64,000 nt of DNA from a bacterium (GTDB lineage: Bacteria; Patescibacteriota; Minisyncoccia; Phycocordibacterales; UBA1006): positions 191,177 through 255,176 of the forward strand of contig JAUIMI010000002.1 of assembly GCA_030433255.1 (NCBI GenBank), written 5' to 3'. The notes below the pieces were generated by a model. It saw only the letters and a list, made by a program, of their open reading frames with translations, was not told where the DNA came from and did not search any database. Position 1 is the stretch's first letter. Each line of letters starts with the position of its first letter. The translations under genes and the position numbers were made by a program. Shown piece after piece: positions 43,443 to 52,166 of the stretch.

Positions 43443-43486
43443 AGTGTTTAGTATAGTAAAAAAAATAAAAATAACATCAAATAATG

Positions 43487-44008
43487 TTATTTTTCATTAA
43501 GAACTTCATTAATTTCTTCTTGGGTCATGTCACGTAGGTTTTCCGCCTTATCGATAAACAGAATACCATGTAAGTGATCAATTTCATGTTGAAAGATATG
43601 AGCCAATAAACCATCAGCAGATTGAGTAAATTCATTTCCATATTCATCATATGCCCGAACGGTGACTTCGAGGTTTCTCTCTACATCTCCAACTTTCCAA
43701 CGGCATGATAGACAGCCTTCATGTTTAAGTTTTGATTTTTTTGAAACGTTTATAATCTCTGGGTTTATATAGACTAGGTGTTCATGCTTTGGGTTTTCAA
43801 AAATAAATGGTGCGACGGTAAAAATTTGATATGATTCACCAATTTGTGGAGCGGCAATAGCGACACCATCGTTTTGTGTTGCAAGTGATTGATGCATGTC
43901 TGAAATGATATTTTGTATTTTTTCAGAAGTTATTTCTGATGGTTCAATACGTTGTGCTTCAGCTCGCAAAACAGGGTTATCCATTTGTACAATAGGTTTT
44001 GTATTCAT
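43487..44008 (-). CDS. def: Peptide deformylase
   Basis: This 173-residue metal hydrolase removes the formyl group from new proteins. The three motifs are GVAIAAPQIG, EGCLSC with the metal Cys, and HEIDHLHG (HExxH). I use ATG 44008, where the family N-terminus begins and TACACT ends 6 nt upstream; an earlier in-frame ATG would be 18 bp upstream of that promoter. The mRNA should be leaderless. Confidence 0.95.
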   Translation of the reverse strand: MNTKPIVQMDNPVLRAEAQRIEPSEITSEKIQNIISDMHQSLATQNDGVAIAAPQIGESYQIFTVAPFIFENPKHEHLVYINPEIINVSKKSKLKHEGCLSCRWKVGDVERNLEVTVRAYDEYGNEFTQSADGLLAHIFQHEIDHLHGILFIDKAENLRDMTQEEINEVLNEK

Positions 44009-44024
44009 GGTTTTAGTGTAAAAC

Positions 44025-44052
44025 AAAAAACCATTTTTACCAATGGTTTTTT
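44025..44052 (-). terminator. Terminator of hisS
   Basis: AAAAAACCATT and AATGGTTTTTT form an 11-bp stem around TTTACC, overlapping the hisS stop on the minus strand. Confidence 0.85.
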
Positions 44053-45340
44053 ATTTAAGAGTTTTTATATAATCAGCTAACTCTTCAATAGGAATTGTTT
44101 TTTGTTTACGTGTTTTCATGTTACGTACAATCACTGTACTATCGATAGCTTCTTTTTTGCCAAAAATAAGTGCATAGGGGATACCAAGTGATTCTGCAAT
44201 TCCAAGTTGTTTCCCAAGGTTGTTTTTTGAAAGTGAGTGTTTAATTGGATATTTCTTTTTTCGCAATATCTCAATAATATTGAATGCTTTCCCCTTTGCT
44301 TCATATCCAATTTGAATAAAGAAAAATTTAGGTTTTTTTCTAATTTTGGGATTGAAAGAACCTTCTTTTGCAATATCCATAATTCTATCAACACCTAATC
44401 CAAGTCCAACTGCTGGAACATCTTTTGTATGACCCATTACTTTTGCCAATCCGTCATAGCGACCGCCACCACCAAGGGCAAGTGAGCTATTCCCATCTTT
44501 GTCATACGTTACGTATTCAAATACCGTATGAGCGTAGTAGTCTAAACCACGCACAAGCGTATTATCTATTTCGTAAGGAATATGAGCAGCATCCAGGTAT
44601 TCTAATACTGATTTGAAATGTTTTTTACTTATATCATTCAGTGTTGAGATAAGGGTTGGGGCATTTTCATTTACTAATATAGTATCTGGTTCTTTTGAGT
44701 CTAATACTCGCATTGGATTTGTTGATAAACGTTCCAAATCTTTTTTAGCAATACGTTTACTATTTTTTCGATAGAATGCCTTTAATTTTTTTAGGTATTC
44801 TTTTCGTACCTCTGAATCTCCAAGGGTATTAATTTTAATTGTGATATCTTGACCTGTTTCTTTTAAAATTTGATAACCTGTTTGGATAGTTATTGCATCA
44901 AGAACAGCTTTCTCAGAACCAATAATTTCCAAACCAAATTGATATAATTGACGGTACCGTCCTTTTTGCGGTCGTTCGTGTCTAAAGAAGGGCCCACCAT
45001 AGTATAAAAATACAGGCTGTGGTAGTGAGCCCATTCCATGTTCAATATATGAACGCATGATAGCAGCAGTTCCTTCTGGTCGCATTACTAATTTATCTCC
45101 ACCTTTGGTTTTAAGACTGTACATTTCTTTTTCAACAATATCAGTATTATCACCAACACCTTTGATAAAAATATCTTCATGCTCAAGAATTGGAAGTTCT
45201 ATACCAGAAAAACCATAATATTCAGCTATTTCTTGTGCTTTTTCGTAGAATCCTTGTTTCGTATAAAAATTATCACCAATAAAATCACGCATCCCTTTCG
45301 GTGCTTGCAGAGTATCTTTTGTTTTTTTTGCTGCTGACAT
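44051..45340 (-). CDS. hisS: Histidine-tRNA ligase
   Basis: This 429-residue class II synthetase has motif 2 (FFRHERPQKGRYRQLYQFG), RPEGTAAIMRSY, the His-specific LVRGLDYYAHTVFEYV and GGRYDGLAKVM, and motif 3 (AVGLGLGVDRI). A C-terminal anticodon-binding domain follows. It is 2 bp after the lepB stop on the same strand, so the two are an operon. Confidence 0.96.
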   Translation of the reverse strand: MSAAKKTKDTLQAPKGMRDFIGDNFYTKQGFYEKAQEIAEYYGFSGIELPILEHEDIFIKGVGDNTDIVEKEMYSLKTKGGDKLVMRPEGTAAIMRSYIEHGMGSLPQPVFLYYGGPFFRHERPQKGRYRQLYQFGLEIIGSEKAVLDAITIQTGYQILKETGQDITIKINTLGDSEVRKEYLKKLKAFYRKNSKRIAKKDLERLSTNPMRVLDSKEPDTILVNENAPTLISTLNDISKKHFKSVLEYLDAAHIPYEIDNTLVRGLDYYAHTVFEYVTYDKDGNSSLALGGGGRYDGLAKVMGHTKDVPAVGLGLGVDRIMDIAKEGSFNPKIRKKPKFFFIQIGYEAKGKAFNIIEILRKKKYPIKHSLSKNNLGKQLGIAESLGIPYALIFGKKEAIDSTVIVRNMKTRKQKTIPIEELADYIKTLK

Positions 45341-45342
45341 AA

Positions 45343-45930
45343 TTATTTGAGAATGATTTCTATTTCTTCTGATGCTATTTTTCCAGGTGAAACATTAATG
45401 TGATTAAGTGGGAATAATCGTAAAAAAGTTCTCCCTACAATAAGATCTTCATCAAGTGCTCCCCATGTTCGAGAGTCAGAGCTATTCTGTCTATTGTCTC
45501 CCATAACAAAATATTCATCTTCTGATAGGACCCATGATCCATAGGTTGAAAAATTTCCATTAAGGTACTCTTCTTTTAATTGAAGGGTGCTTCCATCTTG
45601 TTGTTTAATAGTAACTTTGCTTCCTTCAAGAGTTATTGTTTCTCCTGGTAATCCAATAATTCGTTTAATAAGAAAACGCTTATGATTTGTTGGATATCGA
45701 AATACAATAACTTCACCTCGTTGCGGCTCTATTTTTTTATATGAAATTTCGTCAATAATAAGATAATCACCATTTTCAAGAGTAGGAAGCATTGATTCTC
45801 CATTCACAATAAATGGTTGAGCAATAAAAACCCGAATAGGGATAATAATTGCAAGAACAACAAGGGTAAATCTGACAAGTTCAAAAAACTCTTGTTTGAG
45901 TGTTTTTTTAGGAGTGTTTGTTTGATTCAT
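45343..45930 (-). CDS. lepB: Signal peptidase I
   Basis: This 195-residue membrane peptidase removes signal peptides of exported proteins, several of which are encoded in this window. One N-terminal membrane helix (FTLVVLAIIIPIRVFIAQPF) is followed by the catalytic Ser in GESMLPTLENGDYLI, the catalytic Lys in RFLIKRIIGLPGE, and the GDNRQNSSDSRTWG box. TAGAAT (minus, 45937-45942) ends 6 nt before the ATG. Confidence 0.95.
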   Translation of the reverse strand: MNQTNTPKKTLKQEFFELVRFTLVVLAIIIPIRVFIAQPFIVNGESMLPTLENGDYLIIDEISYKKIEPQRGEVIVFRYPTNHKRFLIKRIIGLPGETITLEGSKVTIKQQDGSTLQLKEEYLNGNFSTYGSWVLSEDEYFVMGDNRQNSSDSRTWGALDEDLIVGRTFLRLFPLNHINVSPGKIASEEIEIILK

Positions 45931-45946
45931 GATACAATTCTAGCAT
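45931..45946. promoter_or_regulatory. Overlapping -10 boxes of divergent leaderless genes
   Basis: The 16-bp gap holds TACAAT (plus, 45933-45938) and TAGAAT (minus, 45942-45937), which share two base pairs. Each ends 6-8 nt before its ATG. Confidence 0.6.
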
Positions 45947-46435
45947 ATGAGTATGTTTCTCAAAAGGTATACAACTTATCATAGAATTGTAAAACCTCTA
46001 ATGTTTTTTTGTGTGATGGGTCTTTTTTTTATTTTTTTTACTTCAAATAATACGACAAAAAATCCCCACCACACTACAGAGACCACTATCCATGTAAATA
46101 AGAGAGTTCAATTAAAAACTCAAATAGCAGATGAGCCAAAAGAGCGATCGATTGGGTTATCTCACCATACCTTTCTCAACCCAGACGAAGCTATGCTTTT
46201 TATATTTGAAAAAACTGGATTGTATGGTTTTCATATGCCTGATATGGATTTTTCGATTGATATTTTTTGGCTCGATGAAAATAAAAAAGTTGTATTCATG
46301 AAAGAGTATGCTCGACCGGAAGATTTTCCTGAGGTGTATACACCAACGGTACCAGCTTTGTATGTCGTTGAAACCGTTGCTGGTTTTGCATCAGATCACT
46401 CAATCAGTATTGGATATCAATTTAATTGGGAATGA
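45947..46435 (+). CDS. DUF192 family exported protein
   Basis: This 162-residue protein has an N-terminal membrane segment (LMFFCVMGLFFIFF) and a DUF192 domain with ERSIGLSHHTFLNPDEAMLF, GFHMPDMDFSIDIFWLDE and VVETVAGFASDHSI. The family is of unknown function and is common in CPR genomes as membrane-bound domains. It is divergent from lepB with overlapping promoters. Confidence 0.9.
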   Translation: MSMFLKRYTTYHRIVKPLMFFCVMGLFFIFFTSNNTTKNPHHTTETTIHVNKRVQLKTQIADEPKERSIGLSHHTFLNPDEAMLFIFEKTGLYGFHMPDMDFSIDIFWLDENKKVVFMKEYARPEDFPEVYTPTVPALYVVETVAGFASDHSISIGYQFNWE

Positions 46436-46439
46436 ATAG

Positions 46440-46468
46440 AAAAAGAACGCTGCTCGCGTTCTTTTTCT
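46440..46468. terminator. Bidirectional terminator of the DUF192 gene and rnpB
   Basis: AAAAAGAACGC and GCGTTCTTTTT form an 11-bp stem around TGCTC with A and T tracts. Confidence 0.9.
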
Positions 46469-46472
46469 ATGT

Positions 46473-46795
46473 GTTTATGTCGATAAGCCGGATTCTGTCA
46501 AAGGGTAATCATTTATCTTGAATATATGTCACCATATATTTCTTTGCGGCACGAATGCTCAAAGGCAAACTCGACTTTGCATGTAGGTAAGGATTTAGCC
46601 GTTTCACTAGATATGTCACCATATCAATTCATCCGCATGGGATGTCTGTTTCTTTCGATAAAGACGTCACTGCTCGCACCTCGCGTGTTACCACGGACAG
46701 GGGTTACCTGCTACCATTTTTGACCCGAAAAAGGGAAAACATGTCCGGACTTTCCTCACTCTGGTAAACCAGTCGCGCGATTACCTGACATAAAC
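46473..46795 (-). ncRNA. rnpB: RNase P RNA
   Basis: On the minus strand the conserved core GAGGAAAGTCCGG lies near the 5' end and GACAGAATCCGGCTTATCG near the 3' end. P1 is GTTTATGTC/GACATAAAC (46787-46795 with 46473-46481). Two hairpins with the same ATATG-GTGA-CATAT form GTGA (GNRA-type) tetraloops and fit P14 and P18, which dock on P8 in type A RNAs. The size of about 323 nt is somewhat short for type A. RNase P removes tRNA leaders. Confidence 0.95.
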
Positions 46796-46861
46796 ATAAT
46801 TAGTGTACGAAATTATGCAAAATTAACAATAGTAATACTTGATACATTATCTATATATAAG

Positions 46862-46873
46862 TACACTCAAGGT
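46862..46873 (+). promoter_or_regulatory. -10 box of leaderless trmD
   Basis: TACACT at 46862-46867 ends 6 nt before ATG 46874. Confidence 0.55.
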
Positions 46874-47539
46874 ATGAATTTCCATATTATAACTATTTTT
46901 CCAAATGTGTTTGATTCGTATTTAGGTGATTCAATTATGAAGCGGGCAATTAGTGAAGAAAAAATTTCAGTACAATTTTACAACCCTCGTACTGTGACAA
47001 AAAATAAGCATAACAAGGTTGATGATATTCCCTATGGAGGAGGTCCGGGCATGGTTATGATGGCAGAACCTATTATTGAACTATGGGAAACGATTACCAA
47101 AAAAACACTCTTAGAAAAAGTTCCTTTCACAAAAAAAAGAAGGTTTAAAACCATCGTCTTGTCTCCTGGAGGAGTAGGTTTTGATACTCAGTATGCAAAG
47201 ACAATAGTACAAAAATACACAGATATTATTATTATCTGTGGTCGCTATGAAGGAATAGATTCACGTGTTATTCAAATAACTCAAGCAGAATTAGTTTCGA
47301 TAGGTAATTATGTTCTTACAGGAGGAGAGTTAGCAGCGATGGTTATAATAGACTCAATGTCTCGTCAAATAGATGGAGTTTTAGGTAATAGTAATTCACG
47401 TGAAGAAGATCGCATCTCATCACATGAAATGTATACACGACCTGCTGAACTTATTCACAAAGGAAAAAAATATCACGTTCCAAAAGTCCTTATGGAAGGA
47501 AACCATAAACTTATAGACGAGTGGAGAAAAAATCACTAA
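46874..47539 (+). CDS. trmD: tRNA (guanine37-N1)-methyltransferase TrmD
   Basis: This 221-residue SPOUT-fold enzyme methylates G37 next to the anticodon. The trefoil knot motifs are PYGGGPGMVMMAEP, LSPGGVGFDTQYAK, ICGRYEGIDSRVI and SIGNYVLTGGELAAMVIIDS. The C-terminal part is shorter than in E. coli but has EDRISSHEMYTRPAELIHKG. It is alone in its transcript, closed by a terminator at 47527-47553. Confidence 0.96.
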   Translation: MNFHIITIFPNVFDSYLGDSIMKRAISEEKISVQFYNPRTVTKNKHNKVDDIPYGGGPGMVMMAEPIIELWETITKKTLLEKVPFTKKRRFKTIVLSPGGVGFDTQYAKTIVQKYTDIIIICGRYEGIDSRVIQITQAELVSIGNYVLTGGELAAMVIIDSMSRQIDGVLGNSNSREEDRISSHEMYTRPAELIHKGKKYHVPKVLMEGNHKLIDEWRKNH

Positions 47540-47553
47540 TTTGGTGATTTTTT
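47527..47553 (+). terminator. Terminator of trmD
   Basis: AAAAAATCAC and GTGATTTTTT pair around the stop region TAATTTG. Confidence 0.8.
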
Positions 47554-47597
47554 ATTTTATGGTATAATAATTTTGAATTAACTTTAAAATATTTATT

Positions 47598-48101
47598 TTG
47601 AAAAAAGAAAGAATATTAAAAATTGTTTTTTTAGGGAAAAAACCATTTTATTTCGATGAGTTTCTTATCAGTCTGAATGAAAAAATTAAAGAAGGTAATT
47701 TTTTTAATAATAGATTTGAAGATATAGATTCAATACGTCATGTTTTTCTACCTAAGAGTAAAGACTTTGATTTTATTGCATTAGATAAAATTTTTTCTGA
47801 TCATAGAAAAAGTGTTCAGATTAAGAAGGAACAACTACAACAGGACATGGAAAACGAACTTATTCCTTATGAAAAATTGGTTGATATCGAAGAAAAAATG
47901 ATTGTCGTTCATTTTGGTAAGGTTCCAAATGAATTACTTTCCATGATACACACAGAACAATCTATAGAGTTAAATTTCTATAGCATAAGTTCTAATCGTA
48001 TTAAGGGGAGAAAATCTCACCAAAAGAGTGGGCGGAGAGTTTTTTACTTTAAAGATAAAAAATGTAAAAGAATTTTTATTCAAAATAGTGAATTAGTTTA
48101 A
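47598..48101 (+). CDS. Basic protein of unknown function, 167 residues (TTG start)
   Basis: The only plausible start is TTG 47598, 29 nt after TATAAT (47563-47568), with an A/T-rich leader. The protein is charged and has no membrane segment. It has KIVFLGKKPFYFDEFLISL, a central helix (IKKEQLQQDMENELIPYEKL) and a basic end (RIKGRKSHQKSGRRVFYF) that might bind nucleic acid. No family is recognised. Confidence 0.68.
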   Translation: MKKERILKIVFLGKKPFYFDEFLISLNEKIKEGNFFNNRFEDIDSIRHVFLPKSKDFDFIALDKIFSDHRKSVQIKKEQLQQDMENELIPYEKLVDIEEKMIVVHFGKVPNELLSMIHTEQSIELNFYSISSNRIKGRKSHQKSGRRVFYFKDKKCKRIFIQNSELV

Positions 48102-48114
48102 TTTAATTTTAATC

Positions 48115-48148
48115 AAAACCTAAGGTTAATTATTTTGCCTTAGGTTTT
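48115..48148 (+). terminator. Intrinsic terminator
   Basis: AAAACCTAAGG and CCTTAGGTTTT form an 11-bp stem with a 12-nt loop, after the 167-residue gene. Confidence 0.8.
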
Positions 48149-48156
48149 AAATTTGG

Positions 48157-48162
48157 TATAAT
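48157..48162 (+). promoter_or_regulatory. TATAAT -10 box of a non-coding transcript
   Basis: TTGGTATAAT (hexamer 48157-48162) follows a terminator and is not followed by a gene start within 300 bp. Confidence 0.6.
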
Positions 48163-48168
48163 ATATGT

Positions 48169-48420
48169 GAACACAATTTTAAATAATCCTAAAAACCTAG
48201 AAATCTTCACTACTTAAAAATGTAAACAACGGAAAAGCCGCACTGCGCCGCTTATCATGCCGGGTAAGCGAGTAATCATTTTCTAAATTTTATTACCATG
48301 AAAGATAGAGTAATAGAAGGGGGGTTGTGGGTACCATGACCCTATCAGACTAGAACAGACGGAATAAAACAAATTTAAGTATAACCCAAACAAAGAGCAG
48401 CTCGTGTACCTGCTCTTTAA
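48169..48420 (+). ncRNA. Candidate structured non-coding RNA, class unknown
   Basis: The stretch has its own TATAAT, no plausible long frame, and ends in a hairpin (AAAGAGCAG/CTGCTCTTT, 48392-48418) followed by an A/T-rich tail. Two strong internal hairpins are visible: CGCTTATC/GGTAAGCG (48249-48270) and GGGTTGTGG/CCATGACCC with a GTA loop (48322-48342). These parts are much richer in G and C than the surroundings. SRP RNA, RNase P RNA and tmRNA signatures were not found. 6S RNA remains possible since its sequence is poorly conserved. Confidence 0.55.
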
Positions 48421-48472
48421 AATTTTTATATAAATGTTATAATTAATTAAATTTTTAAAATATTTTTATATT

Positions 48473-48709
48473 ATGGATGTTATAGATTTGAGTCAGTATA
48501 AAAAAATACCAGGGAGAAAGTCTTATAGTGTACGTAGTGATGGTACTGAGTTTGAGACGTACTATCATAAAGAGACGCAAGAAGAAGTTTTTGTACAAAG
48601 AGGTACTAATAAAATAATACCCTGGGTTATTGTAGAAAAGAGAGATTTCAATCGTGAAATTCCCGTAATTTCTATGTTACCTGTTGGGATTAGAGATTCT
48701 AAAAAATAA
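48473..48709 (+). CDS. Small basic protein, 78 residues
   Basis: It begins MDVIDLSQYKKIPGRKSYSV and has VRSDGTEFETYYHKETQEEVF, suggesting a compact beta fold. It has no membrane segment and no recognised family. TATAAT (48438-48443) precedes a 29-nt leader of A and T with no G. It lies between the non-coding RNA and rpoB. Confidence 0.65.
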   Translation: MDVIDLSQYKKIPGRKSYSVRSDGTEFETYYHKETQEEVFVQRGTNKIIPWVIVEKRDFNREIPVISMLPVGIRDSKK

Positions 48710-48915
48710 TTGTTTAACTTGGAGCGAATGCTCCTTTTAATTTTGACAAAAAGAGATAAATCAGTAATGTAGGATACTACCTAATAGCGATTGAGTTCTG
48801 ATAGATACATTGGGTTTTACGTACACATTTAACTTATGTTAACTTTATTCGCTTCTACTAACATTTTATTTTTTAAATAAAAACACCAAAGGTAACTTTG
48901 GTGAATTTCTACTTT
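48710..48915 (+). promoter_or_regulatory. rpoB promoter region and leader hairpin
   Basis: A small hairpin GGAGC/GCTCC (48720-48735) with T-rich tail closes the previous gene. TTGACA follows near 48743 and a GATACT box later, though spacing is longer than 17 bp. Just before rpoB is a perfect hairpin CACCAAAG-GTAA-CTTTGGTG (48884-48903), 12 nt from ATG 48916. It could control translation of rpoB. Confidence 0.5.
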
Positions 48916-51900
48916 ATGACAACACGTGAAATGAAATATTTTTCAAAATATAAAGATCCTTTGATTGACGTACCAAATTTGGTTGAAAATCAGATCGATT
49001 CATTTGAAAAATTTATTAATGGAGGACTTCAAGAATCAATTATGGAGTTCTCGCCAATTTTAGATTACTCTGAAAAGAAATTTGAACTTAAATTTCTTGA
49101 TTTTATTATTGAACATCCTGAATTTGATGAATATCACGCTCGGGAAAACAAGGAAACGTATGAAGCTCGTTTAAAAGCTCGAGTTTCTCTTTATAATAAA
49201 ACACTTGATTCAACCAAAGAAGAGGAAATTTTCTTAACAGAGATTCCTTACATGACACCTCATGGAACCTTTATTATTAATGGTATCGAACGTGTCATCG
49301 TTCCTCAATTAGCTCGTTCATATGGTGTATTTTTTACCATGGACGACCATGTAAAAGGTCCATTTTTTGGTGCAAAAATTATTCCTGCACGAGGTGCATG
49401 GATTGAATTTGAATCGAACAAAGATGGTGCTATCTATGTTCGTATTGATAAAAAACGTAAATTTGCTGCAACAGCGCTGTTACGTATTTTTGGTTTGGAA
49501 TCAAATGACGATATTATGGCTGCTTTTGAAGGAGATGAAGTCGCCTTAAAACAAATTAAAGACACACTTGCAAAAGACTCATCAACTGACAAACAAAAAG
49601 CATATGCTGATGTTTATAAACGAATTCGAGATGGTGAAGTTGCTTCTCCAGATGCTCTTGTTGAATATTTTGAAGCTATTTTCGGAGAAACTCTCTATGA
49701 TTTATCAGAGGTGGGGCGATTCCACTTTAATAAACGATTTGAAAAAGAGCTTCCTAAAAAAGGTGTGTACGAACAAACTCTTAATGTTGAAGATCTTGTA
49801 ACTATTATTAAACACATTGCTGCTCTTAATGTAGACCCGAAAGGAAAGGCAGATGATATTGATCATCTTGGTTCACGTCGTGTGCGTTTTGTTGGTGAGC
49901 TCTTAGAACAAAAAGTACGCCAAGCACTGTCTCAGATGAAACGAAACATTAAAGACAGAATGTCTACTGTTGAGAATGATACAACGCAATCAATGACTTT
50001 GATTAACCAACGTCCGTTCCAGGCACGTATGAAAGAGTTTTTTGCTACATCTCAATTATCGCAATATATGGATCAAGAAAATGCACTTTCTGAAATCTCT
50101 CACTTACGTACACTTTCTGCATTAGGTCCAGGTGGTCTTACTCGTGAACGTGCTGGTTTTGAAGTACGTGACGTGCACCCATCTCATTATGGACGTGTTT
50201 GTCCAATTCATACTCCAGAAGGGCAAAACATTGGGCTTATCCTACGTATGTCAGTGTATGCACGTATTAATAATTTCGGAATGATTGAGTCACCATATGC
50301 AAAAGTAGTAAAAGGTAAGGTGACAAACGAAATTGTATATCTTAATGCTATGGATGAAGAGTTATATAATATCGCTCACGCATCTAATCCATATGATAAA
50401 AATGGGAAATTTACTAACGAAGTTGTAGAAGCTCGTATTAAAACTAAACCAGGTATTTGTTCACGTGATGAAGTTGATTTTATTGATGTCGCAACAAATG
50501 CAGCTTTCTCTGTCGCAACGTCACTTATTCCTTTCTTGGAAGCAGATGATGCAAACCGATCACTTATGGGATCAAACATGATGAAACAAGCTGTTCCTTT
50601 GGTGGTACCACAAGCCCCTCTTGTTGGAACAGGGATGGAAGGAAAAGCAGCACTTGATACGGGTCGAGTGGTAATTTCACGTGGATCAGGAACTGTTATT
50701 GAATCAGATGGGAAACATATTGTTGTTAAGGATTCGAAAGGAAATAAAGAAGAGTACAAACTTATTAACTTCATTCGAACAAACTCAAACTCATTTTTCC
50801 ACCAACGTTCTATTGTAACTGTTGGAGATAAGGTTAAAAAAGGACAAGTTCTTGCTGATACTTCAACGACAGAAGGTGGACAGTTGGCAATCGGTCAAAA
50901 CGTACTGGTTGCATTTATGTGTTGGAATGGTCAAAACTTTGAGGATGCGATTATTCTTTCTGAAAAGTTAGTTAAGAATTCAATTTTTACTTCTATTAGA
51001 ATTGATGAGTATGAATGTGTTATTCGAGACACTAAACTAGGGGAAGAACAGACAACAACAGATATTCCAAACGTAGGGGAGTCAAAACTAGGAAATCTTG
51101 ATGAAGATGGAATTGTTCGTGTTGGAGCATATGTTGGAGAAAATGATATTCTTGTGGGTAAAATTACTCCAAAGGGGGAAACAGAATTAACACCAGAAGA
51201 AAAACTACTTCGTTCAATTTTTGGAGAAAAATCACGAGACGTAAAAGATACATCACTTCGATTAGGTTATGGAAAGAAAGGGCGTGTTATTGGGGTTAAG
51301 GTGTTTTCTCGAGAAGCAGGTCATAAATTAGAATCTGGAGTACTAAAGAAGGTGTATATTGAAATTGCTCAATTACGTAATATTAAAGTAGGAGATAAGC
51401 TTGCCGGGCGACATGGTAACAAGGGAGTTATCTCTATTATTCTTCCAGAAGAAGACATGCCATACATGGAAGATGGAACACCAGTTGATGTTATCTTAAC
51501 ACCACTTGGAATTCCTTCTCGTATGAACTTAGGTCAAATTCTTGAAATGCACCTCGGTTTAGCCGCAAATACCCTTGGGTATCAAGCAATTGTTCCTTCA
51601 TTTGCAGGAGCGTCTGCTGATGAAATTGCAGAGGAATTAGAAAAAGCAGGATTTTCAGGTTCTGGAAAGGTAACACTCTATGATGGACGAACTGGTCAAA
51701 AATTTGATCAAGATGTTGCTGTTGGATATATGTATATTTTGAAATTACATCACATGATTGATGACAAGATGCACGCACGTTCAATTGGTCCATACTCACT
51801 TATTACACAACAGCCACTTGGAGGTAAGGCTCAGTCAGGAGGTCAACGGTTTGGAGAAATGGAGGTTTGGGCTCTTGAAGGATATGGTGCTGCTCATACA

Positions 51901-52161
51901 TTACGAGAAATGCTTACTATTAAATCAGATGACGTAACAGGGCGTTCTGCCGCTTTTGACTCAATTATTAAAGGTCAAAAAATCCAAGAGCAAAATACTC
52001 CAGCTTCGTTTAATGTACTTACTAATTACTTACGAGGACTCTCTCTTGATGTAAATCTAGAAATTATTAAAGAAGAAAACCTTGTTTCTTTTGCGGATGA
52101 TGCTCTTGAGGCAGAGGTAGTAGATTCTTCAGAGGAAGAATTAGTTGAAAATAACGAATAA
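48916..52161 (+). CDS. rpoB: RNA polymerase subunit beta
   Basis: The 1081-residue beta subunit starts at ATG 48916 (MTTREMKYFSKYKDP); the in-frame TTG at 48898 lies inside the leader hairpin and is unlikely. The rifampicin-site region is at about 376-405 (ATSQLSQYMDQENALSEISH). At the position equivalent to E. coli R529 there is Thr (residue 399), and K527 is Leu, while H526, S531 and D516 are kept. Conserved GPGGLTRERAGFEVRDVHP and the C-terminal GGQRFGEMEVWALEGYGAA are present. It is shorter than in E. coli, with lineage inserts missing. First gene of the rpoB-rpoC-dnaG-rpoD operon. Confidence 0.98.
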   Translation: MTTREMKYFSKYKDPLIDVPNLVENQIDSFEKFINGGLQESIMEFSPILDYSEKKFELKFLDFIIEHPEFDEYHARENKETYEARLKARVSLYNKTLDSTKEEEIFLTEIPYMTPHGTFIINGIERVIVPQLARSYGVFFTMDDHVKGPFFGAKIIPARGAWIEFESNKDGAIYVRIDKKRKFAATALLRIFGLESNDDIMAAFEGDEVALKQIKDTLAKDSSTDKQKAYADVYKRIRDGEVASPDALVEYFEAIFGETLYDLSEVGRFHFNKRFEKELPKKGVYEQTLNVEDLVTIIKHIAALNVDPKGKADDIDHLGSRRVRFVGELLEQKVRQALSQMKRNIKDRMSTVENDTTQSMTLINQRPFQARMKEFFATSQLSQYMDQENALSEISHLRTLSALGPGGLTRERAGFEVRDVHPSHYGRVCPIHTPEGQNIGLILRMSVYARINNFGMIESPYAKVVKGKVTNEIVYLNAMDEELYNIAHASNPYDKNGKFTNEVVEARIKTKPGICSRDEVDFIDVATNAAFSVATSLIPFLEADDANRSLMGSNMMKQAVPLVVPQAPLVGTGMEGKAALDTGRVVISRGSGTVIESDGKHIVVKDSKGNKEEYKLINFIRTNSNSFFHQRSIVTVGDKVKKGQVLADTSTTEGGQLAIGQNVLVAFMCWNGQNFEDAIILSEKLVKNSIFTSIRIDEYECVIRDTKLGEEQTTTDIPNVGESKLGNLDEDGIVRVGAYVGENDILVGKITPKGETELTPEEKLLRSIFGEKSRDVKDTSLRLGYGKKGRVIGVKVFSREAGHKLESGVLKKVYIEIAQLRNIKVGDKLAGRHGNKGVISIILPEEDMPYMEDGTPVDVILTPLGIPSRMNLGQILEMHLGLAANTLGYQAIVPSFAGASADEIAEELEKAGFSGSGKVTLYDGRTGQKFDQDVAVGYMYILKLHHMIDDKMHARSIGPYSLITQQPLGGKAQSGGQRFGEMEVWALEGYGAAHTLREMLTIKSDDVTGRSAAFDSIIKGQKIQEQNTPASFNVLTNYLRGLSLDVNLEIIKEENLVSFADDALEAEVVDSSEEELVENNE

Positions 52162-52166
52162 TTATT

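Noticed and set aside
46530-46740. Repeated ATATG-GTGA-CATAT motif as a mobile or CRISPR-like repeat
   Set aside because: The two copies are GNRA-type hairpins of RNase P RNA.
48169-48420. tmRNA or SRP RNA
   Set aside because: No GGTTCGA T-arm with CCA end, no tag frame, and no conserved SRP domain IV sequence.
51491-51799. Antisense frame opposite rpoB
   Set aside because: It is a shadow of the rpoB codons; no promoter or family supports it.
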